Part shown: positions 1 through 9,246 of the stretch, piece by piece
Layout: each line of letters opens with the position of its first letter
How positions within the stretch are numbered: position 1 is the stretch's first letter
From: Cylindrospermum sp. NIES-4074
GTDB lineage: Bacteria; Cyanobacteriota; Cyanobacteriia; Cyanobacteriales; Nostocaceae
Assembly (NCBI GenBank): GCA_003994795.1
Contig: AP018269.1
Coordinates: 1,925,346-1,989,345, forward strand
Length of the DNA stretch: 64,000 nt
Direction of reading: 5' to 3'
Position numbers and translations under genes: made by a program
Notes under the pieces: generated by a model
Told to the model about the DNA's origin: nothing
The model's input: only the letters and a program-made list of their open reading frames with translations
The model's database searches: none

Positions 1-120
1 GTAAAAAGTCAGTTTTAACTTTTATTATTGAACCGATTACCCGTCGATTTAGCGAGGCATTCTCTGTTAGGTAAAGGAATTTTTCTGTAGGCTGCCAAAA
101 GCTAATTTTCAGAAAATTAA

Positions 121-163
121 ACCACAGATAAACACAGATGTTTTATCTGTGTACATCTGTGGT
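121..163 (-). terminator. Hairpin downstream of the subtilase gene
   Basis: Inverted repeat with two 19-base arms (121-139 and 145-163, two mismatches) around a 5-base loop. It lies about 50 bases past the stop codon of the subtilase gene transcribed from the - strand, so it may act as its terminator. No clear T-run follows. The arm sequence (accacagataaacacagat) recurs near 9880-9910, so it is also a dispersed repeat. Confidence 0.5.
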
Positions 164-215
164 TCCCAATTCAACTATTTTGACAAATAGCGATAGTTTG
201 TAGTTTGATGCTCTA

Positions 216-1619
216 TCATCTGCTAAATCCAATCAGTTTTTTAGCAGTTTCTTCAGCATCGCCGCCACTGTTATTATTACTCAGACTATTTTCGTAATAG
301 CGGAAAAATGACCGAGCGGTTGCATTTACCAAACTGCTGCCAGAGTTTACATTGGTAATTGAACTAACGCTAGACTTTTGTGGATTTGACAGTTCATAAT
401 CGCCAAACCTCACCTTTAAACCATTTTCACCAACGGAGACAACAACGGGTGGTAAGGGAATGGGTTGTGTAGTATTTGCTAATTGATTAATTGGAGAGGA
501 TGTGAGACTAAAGGTTGCAGTTTCTGTGCTACTTCCTGCTTTTCCTGTAATTATCTGACGCACTTGGCTCACAGTTAGGTTAGGATTAGCACTGAGCATC
601 AGCGCCACTACTCCCGCGACGTGGGGGGACGCCATAGAAGTGCCGCTGTGAGTGCCATACTGATTATTTGGTAATGAAGAGTAGATATCTACACCTGGAG
701 CTGTGACATAGGTGATTTCTTGGGAACCAGAACGGTTGGAGAAGTCAGCCAGGTTATTATTCTGATCTACTGCACCAACGGCAATGCCAGAATTGTAAGC
801 ATAACGAGCGGGATAAGCTGGTGATGAGCTGCCGTCATTGCCGGCGGCCATGACAACAACCACATTTTTGCTACTAGCGTATTCAATAGCTGATTTGAGG
901 GTGTTGTTAGAGAAAAAACCTCCCAAACTGAGGTTAATCACATTCGCGCCATGATCCGCAGCATAACGAATGCCTTTAGCGATCGCACCATAAGAACCTG
1001 AACCTGATTCATCCAGCACCTTTACAGGCATAATTTTGGCATTATAAGCAATACCAGTTACACCAATACCATTATTCTCTGAGGCGATGGTTCCAGAAAC
1101 ATGAGTGCCATGACCGTTGTTGTCTAAGGTATTGCTGTTATTGTCGGCAAAGTTCCACCCGTAGACATCATCAACATAGCCATCGCCATCATCATCTATG
1201 CCATTGTTAGCAACTTCTTTAGTATTAGTCCAGATATTATTCCGCAAGTCTTCGTGATTGTAGTCAACCCCAGTATCTATAACTGCAACTACAACCCCCT
1301 GTCCTGTGTATCCATGTGACCAAGCGGCTGGAGCCTTGACCAAATCTGCACCCCAATTATTACCACCAAGCTGTGGAACGTCGCCATAATTACCCTCACC
1401 AGCAGCTTGACTGACTGCGGCTCCTGCATTCACTAAGCCATAGCCAGAGTTGGAGTTATAGTTTCCCGTACTAGAAGCCTTAACTTCATCAGTGAAGCTA
1501 CTACGACCTGTGAAACTGAGGCTGCTGTCACTCTGAATATTGAAGGTATCAAGTGAGGAAATAGGGGTGACATCTAAGCCTTTATTCGCTAAATAACTGT
1601 TAATACCATCCTTAGACAT
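216..1619 (-). CDS. Subtilisin-like serine protease (peptidase S8)
   Basis: 467-residue endopeptidase of the subtilase family. The catalytic triad is readable: Asp115 in VIDTGVD, His170 in GHGTHVSG and Ser328 in GTSMASPH, with the oxyanion Asn261 in AAGND. An Asp/Gly-rich stretch near 142-152 (DDDGDGYVDD) looks like a calcium-binding loop, as in cyanobacterial calcium-dependent subtilases. No typical Sec signal peptide is visible. Residues 54-70 (NYNSNSGYGLVNAGAAV) resemble a motif usually found after the catalytic Ser, so the N-terminus may be rearranged or a remnant of another subtilase. The C-terminal 110 residues are Ser/Asn-rich and match no domain I recognise. It stands alone. Start ATG at 1619. 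Confidence 0.92.
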   Translation of the reverse strand: MSKDGINSYLANKGLDVTPISSLDTFNIQSDSSLSFTGRSSFTDEVKASSTGNYNSNSGYGLVNAGAAVSQAAGEGNYGDVPQLGGNNWGADLVKAPAAWSHGYTGQGVVVAVIDTGVDYNHEDLRNNIWTNTKEVANNGIDDDGDGYVDDVYGWNFADNNSNTLDNNGHGTHVSGTIASENNGIGVTGIAYNAKIMPVKVLDESGSGSYGAIAKGIRYAADHGANVINLSLGGFFSNNTLKSAIEYASSKNVVVVMAAGNDGSSSPAYPARYAYNSGIAVGAVDQNNNLADFSNRSGSQEITYVTAPGVDIYSSLPNNQYGTHSGTSMASPHVAGVVALMLSANPNLTVSQVRQIITGKAGSSTETATFSLTSSPINQLANTTQPIPLPPVVVSVGENGLKVRFGDYELSNPQKSSVSSITNVNSGSSLVNATARSFFRYYENSLSNNNSGGDAEETAKKLIGFSR

Positions 1620-2152
1620 AAGTATTTGATCCTCAAAGATATCAATATCTGTGTGACAGCATGAACTGTTAAAACCATCGCCAGAAGAGGTTTTAAAGGC
1701 GCAAACTATTTCCCTTTGCCAATAAATACTATGAAATCAAACAGTAAGATGCTATTTTAATTACAAATAAAATTATAAAAATTGTGATATTAATAGCTCA
1801 AGCAGATTTAATCTTAAATCTATTATTTACGACTTGATTAATTAGCCAAAATATGCTGATAAATGGTAAAAAAGGTATCTTTTATCCCTTTGAGCTTTGA
1901 CCATTTTCTATCCTGATATCTTGCACCATTCTTAATTAACCCAGAGGTGGGCAATGCCCGCGACGCAAGACTCTGGGTTTCATGGCAATAAAAACATTGC
2001 CCACCCTACAAAAATTGGCTGAGACTTGATAGACTTTCTTAAATATGCTGATAGAGCAAAGTAATATTTTGGTACTTTGCATCTTTTAATTTTCAATTTT
2101 TAATTTTTAATTGTTTAGGCTTTCCTGATTTCGGCAATAGGTATACTACGCT
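1620..2152. other. Non-coding region with nested palindromic repeat
   Basis: No convincing ORF. At 1940-2004 there is a dispersed-repeat type element: outer arms gtgggcaatg (1947-1956) and cattgcccac (1995-2004) are perfect complements, and a second 7-base inverted repeat (cccagag/ctctggg, 1940-1946 and 1971-1977) interleaves with them. The rest is AT-rich. Confidence 0.5.
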
Positions 2153-2854
2153 CTAAATTGTATCTGGATCAATATTTAATTCCCTCAGTTTTGCAGCCAA
2201 GCGTTCTGCTCGTTGGGTTTCTTGTTCTGCTCGTTGGATTTCTTTTTCTGCCGTTTCTTCTGGTGTCGGTACTAGCTCACCTTCGCGGGTAAAAAATCTT
2301 AATACTCCTTGATATATTCCCAAATATAAACCCAACTGCTGACTCCAGAGATACCCTTGATTATTTGGTTCTAGAGGTTCGTACTTACCATCTAATAAGT
2401 GAAAACCAGCAAATTCTAGTGTATATGGGTCGAACCAAAAATAATCAGGTGTGCGAAAGGTATCTTGATAAATTTTTTTCTTTAAATCTTTGTCGGTGTT
2501 AGCTGTTGATTCAGAAAGAATTTCCAGAATTAAATGCGGATATTTACCATCTTCTTCCCAAACTACCCAACTTTTGCGGGTTTTGCGTTCAGTGTCCAGC
2601 ACAACAAAAAAATCTGGTCCCCGGAAGTCTTCTGATTTGCGTTGGTGAGGACTATAGTAGATGGTCAGGTTGCCAGCAGCGTAGAAATCATTTCTATCTC
2701 GCCATAACCATTCTAGGCATTTGAAAAGTATGATTATTTGTCGCAGATGCAGTTCACTTTCCAAGGGAGGTTCGTCACTATATAAATCACCTGGAGGAAA
2801 GATAACATTTTCCGGGATATTTTGGGGAGGGGCTAGTTCTTTCGCTAGGGTCAT
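2153..2854 (-). CDS. Uma2 family endonuclease-like protein (DUF820)
   Basis: 233-residue protein of the Uma2/DUF820 family, a restriction-endonuclease-like fold very abundant in cyanobacteria. Conserved features are the PDFFVVLD segment (around 80-87), the LILEILSESTANTDKDLKKKIYQ block (around 107-129; nuclease-core Glu and Lys) and the YFWFDPYTLEFAG strand. The last 35 residues form a charged helix with repeated A-E-x-x-x-Q-R, likely coiled coil. The biological role of the family is not settled. It stands alone between two non-coding stretches. Start ATG at 2854. Confidence 0.85.
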   Translation of the reverse strand: MTLAKELAPPQNIPENVIFPPGDLYSDEPPLESELHLRQIIILFKCLEWLWRDRNDFYAAGNLTIYYSPHQRKSEDFRGPDFFVVLDTERKTRKSWVVWEEDGKYPHLILEILSESTANTDKDLKKKIYQDTFRTPDYFWFDPYTLEFAGFHLLDGKYEPLEPNNQGYLWSQQLGLYLGIYQGVLRFFTREGELVPTPEETAEKEIQRAEQETQRAERLAAKLRELNIDPDTI

Positions 2855-3111
2855 GGAATGGGTACAGCAGTGGGTATGGGTTTATTTTAGCTGCTGTAGT
2901 TAGGCGATCGCACTTGTTCCTCAATTACCCTTGATTATCCTCTCCCCGCTGTTTCGTGAAGGAGACATAAAACACAGCTTTATAGGGGTGGGGTTCCACG
3001 GCAACAACCGATAATTTACAGGTATGATGTATAAATTAGTCTTTATTAAACCCCTCAACTATATTTAAAAAACTAAATCACAATACAATTAAGTTAGAAA
3101 TACAAAAACTT

Positions 3112-3543
3112 ATGACAGGTGCGAAAGTGGACACCTTTCAACTTTATACAAGCGACTTCCATGCTTGGACTCAAGAACAGGTTAACTTACTCAAAACTCA
3201 ACAATGGGATACATTAGACACCGTTAATCTAATTGAAGAACTCGAAACCTTGGGAAGAAAAGAAAGGCAAGAACTCAGAAATAGACTAGCGGTGTTGCTA
3301 GGGCATTTATTAAAATGGCAATTTCAAGCAGAAAGACGCAGTAGTAGTTGGTTGAGTACAATTCGAGAACAACGGATTCAAATCAAACTACTTTTAAAAG
3401 ATAGTCCCAGCTTAAAACCTTATTTAGAAGAGGTTTTTCTCACAGCTTACGAACTTGGTTTAGCTTTGGCAATGCGAGAAAATCAATTAGGTGAAGAGAT
3501 ATTTCCAGAAATATGTCCTTATACCATTTCTCTTAAACCTTGA
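3112..3543 (+). CDS. DUF29 family protein
   Basis: 143-residue all-helical protein of the DUF29 family, common in multiple copies in cyanobacteria. Recognised by YTSDFHAWTQEQVNLLKTQQ at the start, the segment VNLIEELETLGRKERQEL, then RLAVLLGHLLKWQFQ and a final PEICPY motif. Function unknown. The ATG at 3112 sits in AT-rich sequence with no strong ribosome-binding site. Confidence 0.88.
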   Translation: MTGAKVDTFQLYTSDFHAWTQEQVNLLKTQQWDTLDTVNLIEELETLGRKERQELRNRLAVLLGHLLKWQFQAERRSSSWLSTIREQRIQIKLLLKDSPSLKPYLEEVFLTAYELGLALAMRENQLGEEIFPEICPYTISLKP

Positions 3544-3560
3544 TACATATGATTTATCCT

Positions 3561-3710
3561 AGCCCCCCTTTTTAAGGGGGGTTGGGGGGATCTCATTTGT
3601 TTCAACTTTATGGGGAATTGGTATTACGCTTTAGAAAGCACGCTAAACTCTAAATTTTTACCAGAATTGAATTAATGTAGAGACGTTTTATGAAACATCT
3701 CTACATTAAT
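3561..3710. repeat. Two dispersed palindromic elements
   Basis: First, 3561-3625 carries a CCCCCC-TTTTTAA-GGGGGG hairpin and flank that reappear in reverse orientation at 48745-48806, with shorter forms at 50530-50655. Second, 3671-3710 is a 40-base palindrome with 18 of 20 positions paired, containing gtagagacgtt. The same core recurs at 35781-35815, 50471-50496 and 56847-56874. Both look like non-autonomous dispersed repeats and lie between convergent genes. Confidence 0.7.
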
Positions 3711-3727
3711 AAAAAAAAGGTTTTAGA

Positions 3728-6466
3728 TTAGATATTCGCCTGCTGTCGCTGATAAAGTGACCAGTACAAACCCTTTTGTTGCAGTAACTCCGAGTGAGTA
3801 CCACGTTCAGCAATTACACCTTTCTCCAACACCAAAATTAAATCAGCGCGTTTGAGAGGTGCAAAGCGGTGAGCAATCAAAAACACCGTGCGGTTTGTAG
3901 AAACTTTTTGCAAGTTTTGTAATACCTGTTGTTCGGTTTCACTATCCAAAGCACTGGTAGCTTCATCTAATATTAAAACTGGCGCTGTGGAGAGAAATAA
4001 CCGCGCTAGAGCGATGCGTTGCCTTTGTCCACCAGATAAAGCTGTACCTCTTTCCCCGACGCTGTTTTCGTAACCGTAAGGTAATTGACTGATGAAATCA
4101 TGAGCTACGGCTAATCTAGCAGCTTCTACCACTTGTTCAGAAGTAATATCAGGATTTCCCAAAGAGATATTTTCCAAGATAGAACCGTTAAACAAAAAGT
4201 CTTCTTGGAGAACTACACCAATTTGTTGCCGCAAAGATGCTAAATCTGCACTTTTAATATCAAAACCATCGATGAGGATGCGTCCTGATTCAATTTGATA
4301 AAGGCGTTGCAATAGCTTAGATAAGGTACTTTTACCAGAACCACTGCGTCCGACAATGCCAACAAATTGCCCTGGTTCAACATTAAAGGAGATTCCTCGC
4401 AACACTGGTTCTGTGTTGGCTTTGTAGCGAAAGAAAACTTGCTCGAAACTAACTTCACCTTTGAGGGGTGGTAAAACTAGACCGGTTCCGGGTTCTGCTT
4501 CTGGGGCAACGTTGAGAATATCACCAATGCGGTCTACTGAAAGGAGAACTTGTTGCAGACTTTGCCATAATTGCACTAAACGCAATAGTGGGCCTGTGAC
4601 TCTTCCAGAGAGCATTTGAAAGGCAACTAATTGACCAACGGTGAGTTGATGTTTAATAACTAACTGGGCACCAAACCAAAGTATCAGCATGGTGGAAAAG
4701 TTGGTGAGAAAGTCACCGATATTGCTGCTGATGTTGGAGGTGGTGGAGGCTTTGAAACCTGTGCGGATGAAGCGTGCAAATAAGCCTTCCCAGCGTTCCC
4801 TTGTGACCGGTTCGGCTGCATGAGCTTTAACTGAGTGTATTCCCGTTATTGTCTCTACGAGAAAAGATTGACTGTCAGCACTGCGGTTAAAGGTTTCATT
4901 TAGCCAACTGCGGAGAATTGGTGTGGCGACAATTGTTAAGGTGGCAAATAAGGGTAATACCGCCAAAGCCACAAAGGTGAGAGAGATGTTGTAGTAAAAC
5001 ATTAGCCCTAAGTACACCACAGCAAAGATGCTGTCGAGTATGACTGTTAAGGCTGTACCTGTGAGAAACTGGCGAATTTGTTCGAGTTCCTGAACTCTGG
5101 CTACTGTGTCTCCTACGCGTCGTGACTCAAAGTAAGCCAAGGGTAAACGCATGAGGTGGCGAAATAGCTGCGCCGATAAACTCAAATCGAGACGCCGTGC
5201 TGTGTGGGTAAAGATGAATAGCCGCAGTATACCCAGGATAGCTTCAAATGTGGCGACAAATAAAAGTGCGATCGCCATGACATCCAGAGTGGGTAAACTC
5301 TCCTGCACCATCACTTTATCAATCACAACTTGGGTAATTAGTGGCGTTGTTAACCCCAAAAGCTGCAACGTAAAGGAAGCCAGCAAGACTTCTCCCAATA
5401 ATACCCGATACTTCCAAACCGCTGGGGTGAACCAACCAAGGTTGAATTGTTCTTGCTTAGATATCAGTTCAGCTTGCCACAATTTCCCATCCCACGACGC
5501 CTCAACTACCGACTGTGGCAGACTTTCGCAAGCATAATCAGGATTGAGAGGATTAGCGATAATTAAGCAGGAGCCTTTTACCCCATAAGCCACAACCCAG
5601 GTCGATTTTCTATTTTCGGGTTGGCCTTTTTCTCTACTGCTAGGGTCATTCCACAACAACAAAGCGGGAAATGATAATTGTCGCAACTCACCCCAATTCA
5701 CCTGCAACCGTCGCAAGATAAACCCTAACTTTTCTGCTGTTTCCACAACATTTTTCGGGCGTTGTCCCCGCAGTTGGCGTTGCACCCATTCCAATTGCAC
5801 AGCACTATCTAACTGCTGCGCCACCATTGTTAAACAAGCAGCAGCTGTGTTTTCACTACCAACAAAAGGATAATTGGAAATTGCTGGCGCAGAAGGAAGA
5901 ATGACAGGGATTTTCGGGGCTGAGGAAATTACTGGCGTGGAAGAAAGAATGACGGGAATTTTCGGGGCTTGAGAGATTGAGGGCTGAGGAATTTGGGAAA
6001 ATATCTCTTTGTTTTTCTCACCTTCTAAACTTCCCCAAAATTGTTCAATTTGGGGAGTCGAAAATTCTGCCCACAGTGCTGCATCCCAGCACACCACTAC
6101 TACTTCCTTACTCGCAGCTACAGCCTTACATTCAGCAGCAAATGAGTGTAAATCGCCAAACCAATCTCCTGCTTGCAACATCGCCAAGGGTTTGCTAACT
6201 CCTTCTTCTCGCAAGCGGACTTTACCAGCAAGAATGAAGAATTGATAACCATCAGTTTCCTTTGACCAAATTTTTTCTCCTAATTTGTAATGCCGAATTT
6301 CTGACAGGTTTTTTAATTGGATTTGTTGTACATCCGTAAGCCAGCTTAAAGGTGGTTGATTCCACATTACAGAAGCTAGCAAATTCCCTTGTAGAGATTG
6401 ATTATCCAGAAGTTTTAGCTCACTTGTAATTTGACCATCAGCTTTTGAATTTTCTCTGCTAGCCAT
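3728..6466 (-). CDS. C39-like domain ABC exporter with cNMP-binding-like N-terminus
   Basis: 912-residue type I secretion ABC transporter fused to its own permease. Order: cyclic-nucleotide-binding-like domain (about 45-135), linker with a duplicated segment APKIPVIL (168-197), C39-like domain (about 198-325), six-helix transmembrane domain (about 350-640), ATPase domain with Walker A GRSGSGKST, signature LSGGQ, Walker B VLILDEATSALD and H-loop AHR. The C39 triad is lost: aligned with active relatives, catalytic Cys is Thr207, His is Ser288 and Asp is Asn305. By analogy with the C39-like domain of HlyB it would bind rather than cleave substrate. Its start overlaps the upstream parvulin-like gene by 52 bases, implying coupled translation. 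No hlyD is next to it. Substrate unknown. Confidence 0.9.
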   Translation of the reverse strand: MASRENSKADGQITSELKLLDNQSLQGNLLASVMWNQPPLSWLTDVQQIQLKNLSEIRHYKLGEKIWSKETDGYQFFILAGKVRLREEGVSKPLAMLQAGDWFGDLHSFAAECKAVAASKEVVVVCWDAALWAEFSTPQIEQFWGSLEGEKNKEIFSQIPQPSISQAPKIPVILSSTPVISSAPKIPVILPSAPAISNYPFVGSENTAAACLTMVAQQLDSAVQLEWVQRQLRGQRPKNVVETAEKLGFILRRLQVNWGELRQLSFPALLLWNDPSSREKGQPENRKSTWVVAYGVKGSCLIIANPLNPDYACESLPQSVVEASWDGKLWQAELISKQEQFNLGWFTPAVWKYRVLLGEVLLASFTLQLLGLTTPLITQVVIDKVMVQESLPTLDVMAIALLFVATFEAILGILRLFIFTHTARRLDLSLSAQLFRHLMRLPLAYFESRRVGDTVARVQELEQIRQFLTGTALTVILDSIFAVVYLGLMFYYNISLTFVALAVLPLFATLTIVATPILRSWLNETFNRSADSQSFLVETITGIHSVKAHAAEPVTRERWEGLFARFIRTGFKASTTSNISSNIGDFLTNFSTMLILWFGAQLVIKHQLTVGQLVAFQMLSGRVTGPLLRLVQLWQSLQQVLLSVDRIGDILNVAPEAEPGTGLVLPPLKGEVSFEQVFFRYKANTEPVLRGISFNVEPGQFVGIVGRSGSGKSTLSKLLQRLYQIESGRILIDGFDIKSADLASLRQQIGVVLQEDFLFNGSILENISLGNPDITSEQVVEAARLAVAHDFISQLPYGYENSVGERGTALSGGQRQRIALARLFLSTAPVLILDEATSALDSETEQQVLQNLQKVSTNRTVFLIAHRFAPLKRADLILVLEKGVIAERGTHSELLQQKGLYWSLYQRQQANI

Positions 6467-7173
6467 TGCTCAAACAACTCATTTTGTAGTGTTTGCTGTA
6501 GTTGAGGATCTTCTAAAGACGCTGACAAAAATTGTTCTACTCGAAACAAACAATAACGTCCTTCTAGTTCTATCGGCCCTACCAATTGCCCAAGATTTGC
6601 GGCATCTACAGCAGCCCTAACTATATCTGGCAATGTACCTCGGCTAATGGGGCCCATCATGCCATTAAATACTCGCTCATCTGCCAGAGAATACTCTTTG
6701 GCTAACTGCTCAAAGCTGCTTCCTTCTTCGATTTGGGTTTGTAGTTCTTCTGCAAGTTCCCGATTATCAACAAGAATCCGAGACAGTACTACCCGATCTA
6801 AAAAAATCTTGCGTTCAATAAAGTGTTCTGAAAGTTTTGGTTCGGTAATTAAAGCTTTCAGTTTTTCTAATTTGAAGCTTAAGGTGACTGATGCGTGAAA
6901 TGTGGGGTAATCGCTGCCATTATTTGTTAACCATTCTTGAAAAGCGTGGGGATCACTGAGTTGATTTTTTAGCCGGAAATCAATAATCGTTTGTTCAGCT
7001 AATGTCGGACTAATCTCAATATCTTCCCGCCCTTGTATTTCTTGCTCAATTACGTATTGGCGCAGTATATCGCCAATATACTGCCCTAGTTTTCCAGCAG
7101 TTTGTAGATATTTTACTGCTTGTGAGATAGTAATTTGATGGTCATTGACTGTCAGAAATGATGAAGATTCCAT
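6415..7173 (-). CDS. Parvulin-like (SurA/PrsA-type) peptidylprolyl isomerase homologue A
   Basis: 252-residue protein with a helical SurA-like N-terminal half and a rotamase-like domain (about 128-225). The pattern VVLSRILVDN...FEQLAKEYSL...GPISRGTLPDIVRAA...GPIELEGRYCLFRVEQFL follows parvulins, but both conserved active-site histidines are absent (Ser at the first, Cys at the last), so catalysis is doubtful. There is no signal peptide, so it is probably cytoplasmic. It overlaps the downstream C39-like ABC exporter by 52 bases. Three paralogues in this window sit beside peptide-export genes. It may deliver or hold the exported substrate (inference). Confidence 0.85.
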   Translation of the reverse strand: MESSSFLTVNDHQITISQAVKYLQTAGKLGQYIGDILRQYVIEQEIQGREDIEISPTLAEQTIIDFRLKNQLSDPHAFQEWLTNNGSDYPTFHASVTLSFKLEKLKALITEPKLSEHFIERKIFLDRVVLSRILVDNRELAEELQTQIEEGSSFEQLAKEYSLADERVFNGMMGPISRGTLPDIVRAAVDAANLGQLVGPIELEGRYCLFRVEQFLSASLEDPQLQQTLQNELFEQWLAEKIQKLMVKLQVS

Positions 7174-7429
7174 GAAATAACTACGTAAAAGGCGGTAATA
7201 GACATAAAACTTTTCAAATTAAATAATAGATAAAATAGCCCTAAGTTACAGTCAAAAATGATAAAGATTCTATGAAATAAATAATTTAATTTTTTTCCAA
7301 AGAATATTTCGCCTGCTTACTAGTATTTCAGGACTCCAGCAATAATGTAGAAAACCGTAAATTTACTATTAAATATAGTTCTTTGTCAGAAGAAACTTGG
7401 GTATTGATTCTGACAAATATTTACCATCA
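7174..7429. other. Non-coding upstream region
   Basis: AT-rich stretch between the parvulin-like gene and the end of the DUF92 gene. A sequence around the parvulin start (gtcagaaatgatgaagattccatgaaataa) is imperfectly repeated at 7252-7280, as if the 5' end of the gene had been partly duplicated. No other structure seen. Confidence 0.35.
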
Positions 7430-8188
7430 TCAGGACATGATAGTTGTCCAAGTTAAAGCGATGAGGATAGCGGCGATTGCCCCAATTAATGTATTGAAAA
7501 TATTTACAACTTCGTTGGTCATCCAGGTATATTTAGATTGCAATGTGGCGCCAATGACACTTTCTAAATTAGTGGCAATAAAAGCTGCCAAGATACACCA
7601 AGCTACTCCTAATAAATCAATTAAACCCACTCCCCACCCGACAATGGCGATCGCCACCGACGCCACAACACCAGCTAAGGTTCCCTCCCAGCTTACCGCC
7701 CCTTCTGTACCACGCGGCACTGCTTGCAGTGTGGTAATCAAAAAGGTATGTTTGCCATAGGCTTTGCCAACTTCGCTAGCAGTGGTGTCAGACAGCTTGG
7801 TGCAAAAACTCGCCACATAGCCCAATAACAGCAAGGGACGGAGACTGGGTAATAACAATACTCCCAAGGCACACAGCGCCCCTGTTAACGCCGAACCCCA
7901 GACATTTTCTGGGCCTCTGGCACCAGAACGCTTTTCGGCAATTCCTGCGGCTTCTTTTTCGTCCATGCCGATACGCGTCACCCCAGAACCAACCAAAAAA
8001 TAAAACCCTACCACTAGATATCCTGGCCAACCTAGTGTGCCCCAAACTATGATGCCTAGTAACCAAGCGTGAAAGATTCCGGCTGGGGTGAGCAATTTTT
8101 TGGGTGCGATCGCCACTATCCCCAATAAAATTGTATTTAATCCTACTCCCACTAACCAAGGATTCACAGAATTAATTAGAGAAAACAT
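7430..8188 (-). CDS. DUF92 integral membrane protein, VTE6-like (putative phytyl-phosphate kinase)
   Basis: 252-residue polytopic membrane protein of the DUF92 family, with about six to seven hydrophobic segments, the conserved ARGPENVWGSA loop and the motif FCTKLSDTTASEVGKAYG. The plant and cyanobacterial members include VTE6, which phosphorylates phytyl-phosphate in tocopherol and phylloquinone synthesis. That substrate is inferred here from family only. It lies 50 bases downstream of the lipase-like gene on the same strand, a possible operon; recycling of phytol from ester or chlorophyll breakdown would fit a lipase neighbour, but this is speculation. Confidence 0.8.
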   Translation of the reverse strand: MFSLINSVNPWLVGVGLNTILLGIVAIAPKKLLTPAGIFHAWLLGIIVWGTLGWPGYLVVGFYFLVGSGVTRIGMDEKEAAGIAEKRSGARGPENVWGSALTGALCALGVLLLPSLRPLLLLGYVASFCTKLSDTTASEVGKAYGKHTFLITTLQAVPRGTEGAVSWEGTLAGVVASVAIAIVGWGVGLIDLLGVAWCILAAFIATNLESVIGATLQSKYTWMTNEVVNIFNTLIGAIAAILIALTWTTIMS

Positions 8189-8238
8189 GATTAATAAATC
8201 ACAAATAATTTGGCCACAATATCCATAGCTTAATGCAT

Positions 8239-8859
8239 CTACTTGGCACTATAGGCATTAATTGGTTCTGCTAATGTATCTGCTACGACTGCTAATGTTT
8301 TAATGTCTGTCAACATCCAGGGATGCAGTGCAACTGGTAATATCACCTCTCGTCCCAAAGGCATTTGTGAGCTTTTTGGCGGCACGATCATCAAATCATA
8401 ACGTGTCCATATAGATGTAAAGTTTAGCTGCTTTAACATCTGCAAATCAGAATTCAAATCTAATAAAAAAGGGCTATTAGGGCGCATTTGCATACAACCA
8501 GGTAGCAGGGAACCATAAGCAATTACAGTTCCGTTATGGGGCGAAGATATAGTGATAAAGCGCTGCACCCGGCTAATTCCCCCCAGTCGCTGGAGATAGT
8601 AACGGCTGACAATTCCCCCCATGCTGAAGCCTACCAAATCTAGTGGCTGTTCTGGTTCAAAGGTGGCGGCTACATAATTTGCTACTTGCTTGGCTAACTC
8701 ATCAAGACCTACAGCACCATTATTCGGCACTAAATCCAGGGTATATGTAGACCAACCCCGTTGTCTCAGGTAAAGGGCCATTTTGTCGAAAACTGCCCCA
8801 GTATCATTAATGCCATGTATCATTAACACGGGATTAAGCTGTTGATTTTCAGTGTTCAT
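8239..8859 (-). CDS. Alpha/beta-hydrolase, lipase-like
   Basis: 206-residue cytoplasmic-type hydrolase. LMIHGINDTG at the N-terminus supplies the oxyanion loop and GFSMGG (around residue 72-77) is the nucleophile elbow, so Ser is the likely catalytic residue. ISSPHNGT follows as in triacylglycerol lipases of the LipA/esterase type. A catalytic His candidate is in ALHPWM near residue 180. No signal peptide. Probably co-transcribed with the DUF92 gene 50 bases downstream. Substrate unknown. Confidence 0.82.
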   Translation of the reverse strand: MNTENQQLNPVLMIHGINDTGAVFDKMALYLRQRGWSTYTLDLVPNNGAVGLDELAKQVANYVAATFEPEQPLDLVGFSMGGIVSRYYLQRLGGISRVQRFITISSPHNGTVIAYGSLLPGCMQMRPNSPFLLDLNSDLQMLKQLNFTSIWTRYDLMIVPPKSSQMPLGREVILPVALHPWMLTDIKTLAVVADTLAEPINAYSAK

Positions 8860-9246
8860 CTACAAAATTCAGCCAATATATCTCTAGTCAATTTAACAGA
8901 GTGCGATCGCTAAAGGCGATGGGCTACGCCATCTGCTAATAAGCCACAACACTACATAGCTATTTGCCTAACAAAGAATTGTTAATTTTTGTTAACCTAT
9001 CTTTCAGAATCTTGCGCTGAGTTACAGAAAAATTTGATAATAAATTTCTAGTTTCTACAGGTTGCAAATGCTTGTCAGAATAGTGTTGACAACACTTCTC
9101 CTGTACTGTTACAAAATGTGCACTAATTACAAACCTATAAGGGTTGTCACCATAACAGGGTGGCGCAAAGCAAAAAAATGTAACATCGAGCCGTAATTTT
9201 TAACAATTACGGACAAATTCTAGATATAAAGACAGGAGAAATTGTA
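8860..9246. promoter_or_regulatory. Intergenic region with possible promoter for the Ala/Pro-rich gene
   Basis: 387 bases between divergent genes. A HIP1 octamer lies near 8903. TTGACA at 9086-9091 is followed after 17 bases by TTACAA, a weak -10. A purine-rich ribosome site, gacaggagaa, sits just before the ATG at 9247. The promoter is only suggested. Confidence 0.35.

Noticed and set aside
3888-6245. Several open frames on the + strand inside the ABC gene
   Set aside because: Antisense shadows of the well-supported C39-like ABC gene.
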